Source of the DNA: Clostridia bacterium | Lineage (GTDB): Bacteria > Bacillota > Clostridia > Christensenellales > Aristaeellaceae | Reading direction: 5' to 3' | DNA: 37,011 nucleotides | Assembly (NCBI GenBank): GCA_017433405.1 | Contig: JAFRHH010000080.1 | Coordinates: 1-37,011 of the forward strand | Translations under genes and position numbers: made by a program | Shown here: positions 8,997-17,734 of the stretch, one piece after another | How the letters are laid out: each line of letters starts with the position of its first letter | Position numbering within the stretch: the stretch's first letter is position 1 | Notes under the pieces: model-generated | The model's database searches: none | Told to the model about the DNA's origin: nothing | What the model saw: only the letters and a program-made list of their open reading frames with translations

Positions 8997-10121
8997 TCAG
9001 TCGGTGGCGTCCACATCCGGCACGATCTGGAGCGCGTAATCCGGATACAGCGCCTGAATCTCCCGGGTCAGGGTCTGAAGCGCCTCCTTCCGGTCTACAT
9101 CAAAGCTGACCACCACGTCGAAGCGGATGGTCTTCTTTTCCGTATCCGCGTAAAAGCCGTGCATCTGCAGCGCCCAGTCGTGAGCCAGCACGGTCTGCTG
9201 CACCCGGTTCCGGATCCGGGCCGCCTCCTCGTTGGTCGTGTTATAGGAATACACCCCGACCCCGGTCAAGATGACCCCGGTCTGCTGATAGACCTTCAGC
9301 TCCACCCGCCGGGTCAGCCGGTCCACCTCCTCCACGGTCATCGTGTCCGGGAGCTCCACATGGACGGAGCCGTAATAGGTGTTCGGCCCGTAATTGAACA
9401 GATTCAGATCGTAGGCCCCGCGGACCGCCGGCTCCTCGTTCAGCAGCTCCTTGATTTTCCGGCTCACCTCCGGATCCCCCCGGCGGCCGATGATATCGCT
9501 CAGCGTGTCCGACAGCATCTCGATGCCCGCCTTGATGATGAAGCAGGCGATCACCGCGCCGACCCAGGGCTCCAGGGACACGCCCCAGAGCAGGTAGATC
9601 ACCGCCGAGGCCAGCACGGAGGCGGACAGAATCGCGTCAAAGGAAGCGTCGGAGCCGGAGGCGATCAGGGCGCTCGAATTCACCTTTTCCCCCTGGGCCT
9701 TTACATACCGCCCCAGCAGCAGCTTGACCACGATCGCCACGGCGATAATGACCAGGGACACCGCGCTGTATTCGGCCGGCTCCGGGTGGATGATTTTTTT
9801 GACGGACTCGACCAGCGCGGTAAAGCCCGCGTAGAGGACGATCGCCGCCACGATCATGGAGCTGAGATACTCCACCCGTCCGTGGCCGAGGGGGTGCTTT
9901 TTATCCGGCTTTCTCGCCCCCAGCTTCGCGCCGATCACCGTCACCACGGAGGACAGCGCGTCCGAAAGGTTGTTCACCGCGTCCAGCGTCACCGCGATGG
10001 ACCGGGTCACCAGCCCGACCACCGCCTTAAAGGCCGCCAGCAGCACATTGGTCACAATGCCGATGATACTGGTTTGGACGATCACTTTTTCCCGGTTGAC
10101 AACCGCCGATTCCAGATTCAT
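8997..10121 (-). CDS. Cation diffusion facilitator family metal transporter
   Basis: A 374-residue CDF exporter. It has six membrane helices in the first 215 residues, the HPLGHGRVEY loop and a cytosolic C-terminal domain that is longer than usual and resembles a duplicated metal-binding fold. The transport-site residues appear to be Asn50/Asp54 in helix 2 (DAVNNLSD) and Asp158/Asp162 in helix 5 (GSDASFD). An N-D/D-D set resembles the manganese exporter MntE rather than the His-containing zinc exporters, so manganese or iron export is suggested but not shown. GAGGAGGCGG precedes the ATG. Confidence 0.92.
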   Translation of the reverse strand: MNLESAVVNREKVIVQTSIIGIVTNVLLAAFKAVVGLVTRSIAVTLDAVNNLSDALSSVVTVIGAKLGARKPDKKHPLGHGRVEYLSSMIVAAIVLYAGFTALVESVKKIIHPEPAEYSAVSLVIIAVAIVVKLLLGRYVKAQGEKVNSSALIASGSDASFDAILSASVLASAVIYLLWGVSLEPWVGAVIACFIIKAGIEMLSDTLSDIIGRRGDPEVSRKIKELLNEEPAVRGAYDLNLFNYGPNTYYGSVHVELPDTMTVEEVDRLTRRVELKVYQQTGVILTGVGVYSYNTTNEEAARIRNRVQQTVLAHDWALQMHGFYADTEKKTIRFDVVVSFDVDRKEALQTLTREIQALYPDYALQIVPDVDATD

Positions 10122-10151
10122 GTTTTCCGCCTCCTCAATGCCATCCTGTCC

Positions 10152-10178
10152 GGAACGCGGGGACAGGCCCCATGTTCC
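10152..10178. repeat. GGGGACAG-core inverted-repeat element
   Basis: A 27-base element with GGAAC at one end, GTTCC at the other and a central GGGGACAGGCCCC stem. It shares its layout and core with the element at 34827-34853 and its core with the tandem array at 3541-3625. It lies between the TPM-domain gene and the CDF gene. Confidence 0.65.
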
Positions 10179-10181
10179 TCG

Positions 10182-10949
10182 TCAGAAGCTGTGGCTCCCG
10201 CCGCCTCCGGAGAAGCCGCCTCCGCCGCCTCCGCCGCCTCCGGAGAAGCCGCCTCCGCTGCGGCCGCCCCCGCCGGAGGAGGAGGAGCTGATATTGACCC
10301 GCCGCTGTTTCGTCATGATGGCGCGCTCGCCCGTCATCACCGCCGTAAAAGCCGCGGCCGCCCCCGCGGTCACCGGCAGCACGGCGCCGCCCTTCCGGTT
10401 CTCCGGATGGCTTTCATATCGCAGGCGAATATAATAATAAACCACCAGCAGGGCCAGCACCAGGGCCAGCAGGATATTGCTGACCAGCTTCATCGGGCGG
10501 GCGATCTGCTCCCCGTTCAGCAGGCGCCAGGTCTGGCGGAACACCTCATTCGCGCAGGCGGCATAGTCCCCTCCGCGCGCGAAGCGGAACACATTGTCCA
10601 CAATCGAATTCGCGTCCCCGTCGGAAATCACCCGGCGCACCGCCCCGTCGGTCAGCAGCGCCAGCTTCCGCTCGTTCATATCGATAACGAAAAGCGCGCC
10701 GCTATCATTCCCCAGCAGCCGGTAATACAGATTCTTCGCCTTGGTCCAATAGTTCCCCGACTGGGTCGTGGTCCAGAAAACCGGCGTTCCGTATTCGCAG
10801 ACCGGGAGCATCGCCTCCCGGAGCGCTTCCTCCTCCGAGGCCGAAAGCAGATCCGCGTCGTCCCGAATGATCGGAGTCCTTTCCGCAAGCGCCGAGCAGC
10901 CCCAGAGCATCCACAGCAGGGCCGCCAGCGCGCAAAGCCATCTCTTCAT
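10182..10949 (-). CDS. TPM domain-containing secreted/membrane protein
   Basis: A 255-residue protein with an N-terminal signal peptide (cleavage near CSALA, residue 22). A TPM domain follows at about residues 28-150 (IIRDDADLLSASEEEALREAM, then FVIDMNERKLALLTDG). One or two membrane segments lie near 160-215, and the tail is extremely Gly/Ser-rich (about 35 residues ending GGSHSF). This is the YgcG/TPM architecture seen at bacterial surfaces; its biochemical role is poorly known, and phosphatase activity has been shown only for plant relatives. Four bases overlap the zinc-ribbon gene upstream, so the two are one unit. Confidence 0.88.
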   Translation of the reverse strand: MKRWLCALAALLWMLWGCSALAERTPIIRDDADLLSASEEEALREAMLPVCEYGTPVFWTTTQSGNYWTKAKNLYYRLLGNDSGALFVIDMNERKLALLTDGAVRRVISDGDANSIVDNVFRFARGGDYAACANEVFRQTWRLLNGEQIARPMKLVSNILLALVLALLVVYYYIRLRYESHPENRKGGAVLPVTAGAAAAFTAVMTGERAIMTKQRRVNISSSSSGGGGRSGGGFSGGGGGGGGGFSGGGGSHSF

Positions 10950-12592
10950 GCTTTTTCCCCCTCAAAGAACGGCACCGGCCGGGAGGCGTATTCATTATGC
11001 GCCCGGGTGATGGTCACCAGCGACCAGACGGCGCAGAGCAGCATCGCCGCCGCGCAGCCGTAATAGAAGGTATCCTCCGGCAGATCCACCAGCAGCAGGA
11101 ACAGGCCGGCCGCGCTGAGCAGGCAGGACAGAATCCGCGGCAGCAGCTTTTTCTCCCCCTTGCGGGCCTTCTGGAAGACCTGAACGCCCATGATCACGAG
11201 CATGATCAGCATCGCCCCCGAGAGGAGGATCTGTCCGTTCTCGCTGAAAAAGCTGGTCATCGAGCCCAGCATTTGAAACAGGCCCCGACCGGCCGACACC
11301 ACGATGGCCACCGCGGCAAAGCCCACGCCGACGGCAACCCGTCGGACCAGTTCCGCGCCTTTCCCCAGGGCCGACCGCCCCGCGGCAATGGCGTTTCCCC
11401 TGCGTTTGAGCATCGCCTGGGCCGGGCCGACAAAGCTCGGGCGCCCGCCGGAGAAATCCGGCTCAAAGGCCCGGGTCTGCCGGTTCTTCAGCGCGGTCAT
11501 GGCGCTGCCGAACAGCGTCTGAGTCAGCGCCAGAATCAGGCCGCAAAGCACCAGCAAAAGGTTCGGCTTCAGGGTCATCAGCGCCTGGAGCAGCGCGAAG
11601 AAGCCGACGGCCACCCCGCCGATCACCGCCGCCACCTTCCAGTTGCTGACGGGAACGTCGCAGACCACCTTCCCGTCCCGGCCGTTGACCGCGGTATAGA
11701 TGACCCGCTCCCCCTGGCGGTGGGCCAGCAGCCACACCGGCAGCATGATCAGCTCCGCCTCGTACCGGGCGTCCGGCAGGCCGAAGGCGTGATCCACATC
11801 CCCGACCATCTCCACGGAATCCATCACAAACTGTTCCTTCACCCGGTCCATGAACAGGCGCACGGCGGTCGCGGCGGCCTCGTCCTCGTAGGTTTCCGCC
11901 GGAACATCCGACGTCTGGGCGTAAAAACCGCTCAGATAGGCGCCGTGAAAGGGCACCGCGCCGGAGGCCGTATGCTGCAGCATCGCGGCCGTCTCATCCT
12001 CAAAGGCCGTCGAGGCGTCATAGAGGATGCCCCGCTGATCGATCTCCGCGTTCATGCTCAGATCGTATTCCTCGGTATACCGGTAATCCCCCCGGGTATA
12101 GGACTTGGTTCCCTTCAGCTCCGCCAGGCCGGAGGAGCGGACATGGTAGGACCAGAAGGGCACGTAGACCGGCCGGAAATGGGAGATGGTTTCCGTGCTT
12201 TTCAGCTCCCCCGGCATCAGCAGATAATGCTTCAGATGCTCCCGGTAGCGGGCCTCGCAGTCCTCCCTTGTTACCGCGAAGGGCAGGATCAGCGCGGGCC
12301 GCCGGGCCCGGCCCAGCCGCCCGGTCAGGATCACGTCGCTGCCGCAGAAGCTGCAGAAGCCGGTAGCCGCCGTATCCGTGGAATACACCACCGCTCCGCA
12401 CTGGGGGCAGTGGAACTCCGTCACCTCCATCTGGTCCCGCTCCACCGGCAGGTCCGGAACCGCGGAGAGCTCCGTCTTTTCCCCGCAGTGATCACAGATC
12501 ATCTTCCCGGAGGCAATATCATACCGAAGGCCGCCGCCGCAGCCGGGGCAGCCAAAGCGTCTTCCCGTCGCGGAGGCGCTGAATTCGCTCAC
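10946..12592 (-). CDS. Zinc-ribbon multi-pass membrane protein
   Basis: A 548-residue protein. Residues 15-36 (CPGC...CDHC) and 61-82 (CPQC...CSFC) form two zinc ribbons. A soluble beta-rich domain follows to about residue 300, then at least five membrane helices to the C-terminus. The start is taken as GTG at 12592: GAGGTG sits six bases upstream, and the promoter at 12619-12647 lies just before it, so the upstream in-frame Met at 12826 cannot be used. Relatives are found next to TPM-domain proteins in other Firmicutes. The function is unknown; a membrane quality-control or surface-assembly role is only a guess. Confidence 0.85.
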   Translation of the reverse strand: MSEFSASATGRRFGCPGCGGGLRYDIASGKMICDHCGEKTELSAVPDLPVERDQMEVTEFHCPQCGAVVYSTDTAATGFCSFCGSDVILTGRLGRARRPALILPFAVTREDCEARYREHLKHYLLMPGELKSTETISHFRPVYVPFWSYHVRSSGLAELKGTKSYTRGDYRYTEEYDLSMNAEIDQRGILYDASTAFEDETAAMLQHTASGAVPFHGAYLSGFYAQTSDVPAETYEDEAAATAVRLFMDRVKEQFVMDSVEMVGDVDHAFGLPDARYEAELIMLPVWLLAHRQGERVIYTAVNGRDGKVVCDVPVSNWKVAAVIGGVAVGFFALLQALMTLKPNLLLVLCGLILALTQTLFGSAMTALKNRQTRAFEPDFSGGRPSFVGPAQAMLKRRGNAIAAGRSALGKGAELVRRVAVGVGFAAVAIVVSAGRGLFQMLGSMTSFFSENGQILLSGAMLIMLVIMGVQVFQKARKGEKKLLPRILSCLLSAAGLFLLLVDLPEDTFYYGCAAAMLLCAVWSLVTITRAHNEYASRPVPFFEGEKA

Positions 12593-12618
12593 ACAGATCA
12601 CCTCTTTCCCTGGATGAT

Positions 12619-12647
12619 ATCCTACCAGAAAACGGCGGAATTGACAA
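12619..12647 (-). promoter_or_regulatory. Promoter of the zinc-ribbon/TPM operon
   Basis: On the minus strand TTGTCA (12642-12647), a 17-base spacer and TAGGAT (12619-12624). Transcription would begin about 20 bases before the GTG start at 12592, giving a short leader. Confidence 0.65.
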
Positions 12648-12704
12648 TATTGACGCGGCGGAACGCCGCGCGCTGAATTCGGAAATAAAATATATCCGAA
12701 GGGA

Positions 12705-12733
12705 TTGCGACCGGCCCCGGAAAACGATAAAAT
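12705..12733 (+). promoter_or_regulatory. Promoter of the GH4-reductase operon
   Basis: TTGCGA (12705-12710), a 17-base spacer and TAAAAT (12728-12733). The leader carries a perfect 11-base inverted repeat (12750-12760 and 12788-12798, GGCGGACGGCC), a GC-rich hairpin between promoter and start codon that could affect expression. Confidence 0.6.
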
Positions 12734-12852
12734 ACCATCGCGCGGACAGGGCGGACGGCCGGAACCGGCCCCTCTGTCCGCCGGGAAGGCCGTCCGCCGG
12801 ACAGAATCACAGACGTAAACCGACAATCAAATAAAGGAGAAATGAAGCAGTT

Positions 12853-14250
12853 ATGGAAAAGCAGGCAAATCCCCGGGCAAAGGAACTGACAATCGCGTAT
12901 ATCGGCGGCGGGTCCAGAGGATGGGCCTGGGGCTTCATGATGGATCTGGCCATGGACGCGGATCTGTGCGGCACGCTTCGGCTCTATGATATCGACCGGG
13001 CCGCCGCGGAGCGGAACCAGATCATCGGACGGAAGATCAGCGCCCATTCGGACGCGGTTTCCCGCTGGGAATACGAGGTCAGCGATTCCCTGAAGGACGC
13101 CCTGACCGGCGCGGACTTCGTCGTGATCTCCATCCTGCCGGCCACCTTTGAGGAGATGCGCTCCGACGTGCATCTGCCGGAGCGGGTCGGAATCTATCAG
13201 CCGGTCGGCGACACCGTCGGCGCCGGCGGCTTCATGCGCGCCATGCGCACCATCCCGATGTACGTCACCATCGCCGAGGCCATCCGGGACTACGCGCCCG
13301 ACGCCTGGGTCATCAACTATACCAACCCCATGTCCCTGTGCGTCCGGACCCTGTATGAGGTCTTCCCCGGCGTCAAGGCCTTCGGCTGCTGCCACGAGGT
13401 TTTCGGCACCCAGAAGCTGCTGTGCGCCATGCTGGAGACGGAGGAGGGCATCCCGGGCGTCCGGCGGCAGGACCTGTATACCACCGTAACGGGGATCAAC
13501 CATTTCACCTGGCTGACCACCGCCAGCTACGGTGGGATGGATCTGATGCCGCTGTACGCGAAGCTGGCGGACAAATATTTCGAGTCCGGATACGACGAGG
13601 GCGGCGACAACAACTGGATGAACTCCCATTTCAACTGCGCCCACCGGGTCAAGTTCGACCTGTTCCGCCGCTACGGCGCCATCGCCGCCGCCGGCGACCG
13701 CCATCTGGCGGAGTTCACCGCCCCCTGGTATACCGCCACCCCGGAAACGGTGAAATCCTGGAAGTTCTCCCTGACCTCCGTGGACTGGCGGGTGGAGGAT
13801 CTGCACAACCGGCTCCGCCGCTCGGACGATCTGATCAGCGGGAAGGAGGAGCTGAAGCTGAAGCCCTCCGGCGAGGAAGGCCATCTGCTGCTCAAGGCAA
13901 TCCTCGGACTGGGAGACCTCGTATCCAACGTCAACATCCCGAACCGGGGCCAGATTCCGAACCTGCCCCTGGGCGCCGTGGTGGAAACCAACGCCCTCTT
14001 CGGCCGCGACCGGATCGAGCCGCTGTTCGCCGGCGCCATGCCCGCCAACATCCTGCCGCTGGTGGCCCGGCACGTCTATAACCAGGAAAACACCCTGACG
14101 GCGGCGCTGCGCTGCGACCGGAAGCTGGGCCTTTCCACCTTCATGAACGATCCCCAGCTGGCCTCCGTCTCCATGGCGGACGGGCAGAAGCTCTTCGACG
14201 ACATGCTGGAGAACCAGCGCCCCTGGCTCCCCAAGGCCTGGTTTAAGTAA
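12853..14250 (+). CDS. Glycoside hydrolase family 4, probable alpha-galacturonidase
   Basis: A 465-residue NAD+- and metal-dependent GH4 enzyme. The Rossmann motif is IAYIGGGSRGWAWG (residues 14-27). NYTNPM (155-160) and GINHFTW contact the sugar. The metal/substrate motif is CHEV at 180-183. In GH4 this tetrapeptide varies with specificity: CHSV marks alpha-galactosidases, CN[VI]P and CDMP phospho-glucosidases, and CHEV alpha-galacturonidases such as LplD. I therefore infer release of galacturonic acid from pectin-derived oligosaccharides. There is no signal peptide, so it is cytosolic. AAAGGAG lies 12 bases upstream. It precedes a ferredoxin-tailed reductase gene by 89 bases. Confidence 0.9.
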   Translation: MEKQANPRAKELTIAYIGGGSRGWAWGFMMDLAMDADLCGTLRLYDIDRAAAERNQIIGRKISAHSDAVSRWEYEVSDSLKDALTGADFVVISILPATFEEMRSDVHLPERVGIYQPVGDTVGAGGFMRAMRTIPMYVTIAEAIRDYAPDAWVINYTNPMSLCVRTLYEVFPGVKAFGCCHEVFGTQKLLCAMLETEEGIPGVRRQDLYTTVTGINHFTWLTTASYGGMDLMPLYAKLADKYFESGYDEGGDNNWMNSHFNCAHRVKFDLFRRYGAIAAAGDRHLAEFTAPWYTATPETVKSWKFSLTSVDWRVEDLHNRLRRSDDLISGKEELKLKPSGEEGHLLLKAILGLGDLVSNVNIPNRGQIPNLPLGAVVETNALFGRDRIEPLFAGAMPANILPLVARHVYNQENTLTAALRCDRKLGLSTFMNDPQLASVSMADGQKLFDDMLENQRPWLPKAWFK

Positions 14251-14339
14251 GCTGTCAGACATCCGTGCAGCGGAGCCGCCTGGCGCGGTTTCCGCGTCCG
14301 CACCGGTTGAATAAAACCACAAAAAAAGGAGGAACCCCG

Positions 14340-15476
14340 ATGAAGTACCGCCCCATGGGAAAGCTTGGCTTTCAGTCCTCCGCCTTCGGCCTCGGCTGCA
14401 TGCGCTTTAACGGAGAAGCTTCCGGCGACAGCGTCATCGACGAGCGGAAGGCCATCTCCCTGATTCGCCGCGCCATCGACGGCGGCGTCACCTATCTGGA
14501 TACCGCCTACGTCTATCTGGACAAGACCTCCGAAATCGTCCTGGGGAAGGCCCTGCGGGACGGATACCGGGAAAAGGTCACCATCGCCACCAAGATGCCC
14601 ATCGAATACGTTCATAACCGGGCGGAGATGCAGGCGCTGCTGGACGGCGAGCTGAAGAAGCTGCAGACCGACCACGTCGATTTCTATCTCATGCACGGCA
14701 TCAACCGGGAAAAATGGGAAACCTTCAAGTCCATCGGCGCCCCGGAATTCTTCGACGATATGAAAAAGGAAGGAAAAATCCGCTTCAGGTGCTTTTCCTT
14801 CCATGGACCCTATGAGGATTTTGAGTACATCCTGAAGGACTGGGACTGGGATATGGTTCAGATCCAGTACAACTTCATGGACGTGAACAACCAGGCCGGC
14901 ACCCGCGGCCTGGAGCTGGCGGGACAGCTGGGCATTCCCGTCGTCATCATGGAGGGGCTCCTGGGCGGGCGGCTGTCCAAAGCCCCGGCCAACGTCCAGG
15001 CCCTGTATGACGCCTTCCCGGTCCGGCGCTCCCCGGTGGAGTGGGCCTTCCGGTGGCTCTGTAACCATCCCGCCGTCAGCGTCGTCCTCTCCGGCTGCAA
15101 CGAGGCCGAACAGATTGACGATAACCTTCGCATCTTCGACACGGTAGCCCCCGGCATCATGAGCGCGGAGGAGCTCCGCCTCATGGAGCAGGTGCGGGCC
15201 GCCTACGTCAGCCGGACCAAAATTGGCTGCACCGGCTGCCGCTACTGCATGCCCTGCCCCAACGGGGTCGATATCCCGGGGATCTTCTCCGCCTGGAACA
15301 ACGTTTCCCTGTACGAAACCGACCCGAAGACGGACTGGAACCTGAAGCAGATCCTGGAGAAGGGGGCCGGCGCCGACCGGTGCGTCGGCTGCGGTGCCTG
15401 CGAGGCCGCCTGTCCCCAGCATCTGGGCATCATCGAAGGCCTGCAGGCGGCCCGGCGGGAGCTCTTCTGCCCCTGA
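14340..15476 (+). CDS. Aldo/keto reductase with C-terminal 2x[4Fe-4S] ferredoxin domain
   Basis: A 378-residue protein. Residues 1-275 are an aldo/keto reductase barrel: FGLGCMRF, catalytic DTAYVY (Asp54, Tyr57), Lys85 in TIATKMP and His119 in LMHGI. Residues 297-306 (CTGCRYCMPC) and 348-358 (CVGCGACEAAC) are cysteine clusters for two [4Fe-4S] centres. This fused type is common in anaerobic Clostridia. It may shuttle electrons between NAD(P)H or ferredoxin and a carbonyl or sugar substrate. The ATG at 14340 follows AAAAGGAGG. Position after the GH4 gene suggests a role in uronic-acid or sugar use. It converges with the next gene, ten bases apart. Confidence 0.93.
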   Translation: MKYRPMGKLGFQSSAFGLGCMRFNGEASGDSVIDERKAISLIRRAIDGGVTYLDTAYVYLDKTSEIVLGKALRDGYREKVTIATKMPIEYVHNRAEMQALLDGELKKLQTDHVDFYLMHGINREKWETFKSIGAPEFFDDMKKEGKIRFRCFSFHGPYEDFEYILKDWDWDMVQIQYNFMDVNNQAGTRGLELAGQLGIPVVIMEGLLGGRLSKAPANVQALYDAFPVRRSPVEWAFRWLCNHPAVSVVLSGCNEAEQIDDNLRIFDTVAPGIMSAEELRLMEQVRAAYVSRTKIGCTGCRYCMPCPNGVDIPGIFSAWNNVSLYETDPKTDWNLKQILEKGAGADRCVGCGACEAACPQHLGIIEGLQAARRELFCP

Positions 15477-15486
15477 CCGCGCCGCC

Positions 15487-16128
15487 TCAGGCGCCGGCGC
15501 CCTGCCGCGGCTGGCCGGCGGCTTCGGCCGGGCTTTCGTCCTCCGGCATCACCTGGATCGTCGGAACCGAGGCGCCCGCCGCGGTGAAGGCGGAGCGGGC
15601 CGCCGGGTTATACTGAAAATCATAAGCCCGCTTCTCCAGATCCTCCACCACGTCGCGGTTCACGTTTCCCGCGCCGGAGGTCAGCTCCGGCGCTTTGACG
15701 GAGGGTTCGGCCGCAGGCTCCGCCGGGGCGGCCGCCTCCACGGGAACCTCCGCCCGGGCCTTCTGGCCCGCTCCGGTTTCGCCGGCGTATGCCTGATCCG
15801 CCTTGCCGGTGCTCCTGTCTATTTCTGTTTTAATGGTTCTGACCGCCTCCGTGGCGGTTTTTTTGACGGTATCCGCCGCCTGGCGGATCCGCTGCTCGAA
15901 TTCCCGATCCTCCCCCTCGCCCTCCAGGGTGATATGGTAGCCCAGGATCAGGCTCAGGACGATCCCCAGGATGGACATATGCGGCGCGAAGATCAGACAG
16001 GCCAGGGAAAACAGGCTAGACCAGTTCAGGATCGTGTTTCCGTCCTTTTTGGTGATCTTCAGCCGGTGATGATAGAGCTTCTGGAGAATGTTCACGACGG
16101 TGCTTCCGGACTTGCTTTCTTTTTGCAT
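15487..16128 (-). CDS. DUF4342 domain-containing membrane protein
   Basis: A 213-residue protein. The first 70 residues match DUF4342: LHHRLKITKKDGNTILNW-like beta hairpin followed by a hydrophobic segment (SLFSLACLIFAPHMSILGIVLSLILGY) and ITLEGE. After it come a charged helical stretch and a low-complexity Ala/Pro/Glu-rich tail. GAGGAGGAAG precedes the ATG. It lies 60 bases after the DUF4097 gene in the padR operon, a common partnership in Clostridia. The function is unknown; envelope-stress sensing or membrane support is speculative. Confidence 0.8.
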   Translation of the reverse strand: MQKESKSGSTVVNILQKLYHHRLKITKKDGNTILNWSSLFSLACLIFAPHMSILGIVLSLILGYHITLEGEGEDREFEQRIRQAADTVKKTATEAVRTIKTEIDRSTGKADQAYAGETGAGQKARAEVPVEAAAPAEPAAEPSVKAPELTSGAGNVNRDVVEDLEKRAYDFQYNPAARSAFTAAGASVPTIQVMPEDESPAEAAGQPRQGAGA

Positions 16129-16188
16129 CTTTTCTTCCTCCTCTGTGAATGGTGATGGTGATTTCCTCGTTCCCGGGCCGCGGCGGGG

Positions 16189-17379
16189 TTACTGGCGCTG
16201 GATCAGCACGTCACCGCTGACCGTGGCAGCGCGAACCTGGATCGGGGCGTCGCTGCCCGCGTCAGAGATCCGGTTTTCGCATTCCCCGGAGCGGCTGGAG
16301 CATTCCGCGTGCACCGCCTCCAGATCGGCGGGCAGGAGAATCCGCAGGTCCCCGCTGGTGGTTTTCGCGTCCACCCGCTTCAGGCTTTCATTATCGATCA
16401 CGGCCTCCGCGTCCCCGCTGACCGACTGCAGCTTCAGGGTGATCACCGACCCCCGGAACTCCGCGTCCCCGCTGACGCTCTTCATCCTCACGGTGTCATA
16501 GGCCCCCGCCGCAAAGACGTCTCCGCTCATGGTGCTCAGCTCCGCCTCCGCGGCGCTCGCCCGGAGCCTCACATCCCCGCTGGCCGTTCCCGCGACGATC
16601 TGATTCATGGTCGCGTCATTGGAGGGAATGATTTCGATATCCCCGCTGGCGGTATGCGTCCGCAGGGTTTCCACCGTCGGCCCCTGGCAGCTGATATCGC
16701 CGCTGGCGGTGTTCAGATCCAGCTCCCGGAGGACGCCGCCGGGCACCGCCACTTCCAGCGGGCTCGCGTAGCTCATCTGCGTCCGGAAGATGTTCACGAC
16801 CTTTCCGACATAGTTCAGGATCCCGTCCAGCGAGAAATCGGCAGGCTTTTCCTCCTCCCGGACCATCTCCGTCATCCGCCGGAAGCGGTCGTTCCCCGTC
16901 ACCCGGAGACCGTCCCCGCTGACCTCCCAGCTGATTCGCTCCGGATCTCCGCACCGCAGATGCAGCCGGCCGTCGGCGCTGGGAATCACCGAGATATCCT
17001 GATCCCGAAGGCTGACCTGCAGGGAGCGGATGTCGTCAAAGACCCAGTGCCCTTTTTCCGGCGCCTCCCCGGCCGCCGCGTCCGTTTCCCCGTCGGGCGC
17101 CGCGTCGGAGGCCGGCTCATCCGCCGGATCGGCCGCCGCCTCGCCGGTCTCCGGCTCCCCGCTCTCCTTCCGGGGATATTCCGCGATCACTTCCCGCATG
17201 CCCCGCAAGCTTTCCTCGATCACCCTGACGGCTTCGTCCTCCGTTTCGCCCCGAGCCACGAGATCCGCGAAATGCTCCTGGCAGTTGTTCATGACTTCCT
17301 CATGCAGCGCCAGCGTTTCCTCATTTTCGACGGTGCCGCTGAACAGCCCGTCCACGATGTCCCTGATCCGCTCGTTCAT
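16189..17379 (-). CDS. DUF4097 beta-repeat protein with N-terminal HAAS-like domain
   Basis: A 396-residue protein. Residues 1-70 are helical and resemble the HAAS/DUF1700 domains that accompany PadR regulators (LHEEVMNNCQEHFADLVARG). An acidic Ala/Pro/Glu linker follows. From about residue 125 comes a repetitive beta domain in which SGD recurs about every 20 residues (ASGDISC, ASGDIEI, ASGDVRL, MSGDVFA, VSGDAEF, TSGDLRI, VSGDVLI), the DUF4097 beta-solenoid. No membrane segment is evident. It overlaps padR by four bases. Its role is unknown; in the family it is thought to help sense or shape the envelope. Confidence 0.88.
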   Translation of the reverse strand: MNERIRDIVDGLFSGTVENEETLALHEEVMNNCQEHFADLVARGETEDEAVRVIEESLRGMREVIAEYPRKESGEPETGEAAADPADEPASDAAPDGETDAAAGEAPEKGHWVFDDIRSLQVSLRDQDISVIPSADGRLHLRCGDPERISWEVSGDGLRVTGNDRFRRMTEMVREEEKPADFSLDGILNYVGKVVNIFRTQMSYASPLEVAVPGGVLRELDLNTASGDISCQGPTVETLRTHTASGDIEIIPSNDATMNQIVAGTASGDVRLRASAAEAELSTMSGDVFAAGAYDTVRMKSVSGDAEFRGSVITLKLQSVSGDAEAVIDNESLKRVDAKTTSGDLRILLPADLEAVHAECSSRSGECENRISDAGSDAPIQVRAATVSGDVLIQRQ

Positions 17380-17714
17380 CCTTCTTCTCCCTCCCCCAGC
17401 AGGTCATCCAGCACCTTCCGGTTTTCCTGCCATCCTTTCCTTTCCTCCGCCAGCCGGGCCCGGCCCGCCTCCGTCAGATGATAGTACCTCCGCCGGGCGC
17501 CGACCGTTTCATTGCCCCAGTAGGACTGAATCAGGCCCGCGCTTTCCATGCGGCGGAACGCCGTATACAGCGTCGCCTCCTTCAGCTCCACCCGACCCTC
17601 GCTCAGCTCGCTGACTTCGCGGCTAATCTGATATCCGTACCCGTCCTTTTCCGCGAGCCTCCGCAGAATAATCGGATCCGTATACCCTCTCAGCAGATCC
17701 GCCGAAAGATTCAT
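17376..17714 (-). CDS. PadR family transcriptional regulator
   Basis: A 112-residue winged-helix regulator. The PadR signature is clear: PIILRRLAEKDGYGYQISREVSELSEGRVELKEATLYTAFRRMESAGLIQSYW, then RRRYYHLTEAGRARL, and a C-terminal dimerisation helix. PadR proteins usually repress their own operon. The ATG at 17714 is preferred, with GGGAGGTGATT upstream; an adjacent TTG at 17717 is the only alternative. The first gene of the padR-DUF4097-DUF4342 unit. Confidence 0.95.
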   Translation of the reverse strand: MNLSADLLRGYTDPIILRRLAEKDGYGYQISREVSELSEGRVELKEATLYTAFRRMESAGLIQSYWGNETVGARRRYYHLTEAGRARLAEERKGWQENRKVLDDLLGEGEEG

Positions 17715-17734
17715 CAAATCACCTCCCGAGGTTC

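Noticed and set aside
12593-12826. N-terminal extension of the zinc-ribbon protein to an ATG at 12826.
   Set aside because: It would start upstream of the promoter at 12619-12647. The added residues are low-complexity, and the GTG at 12592 has a good ribosome site.
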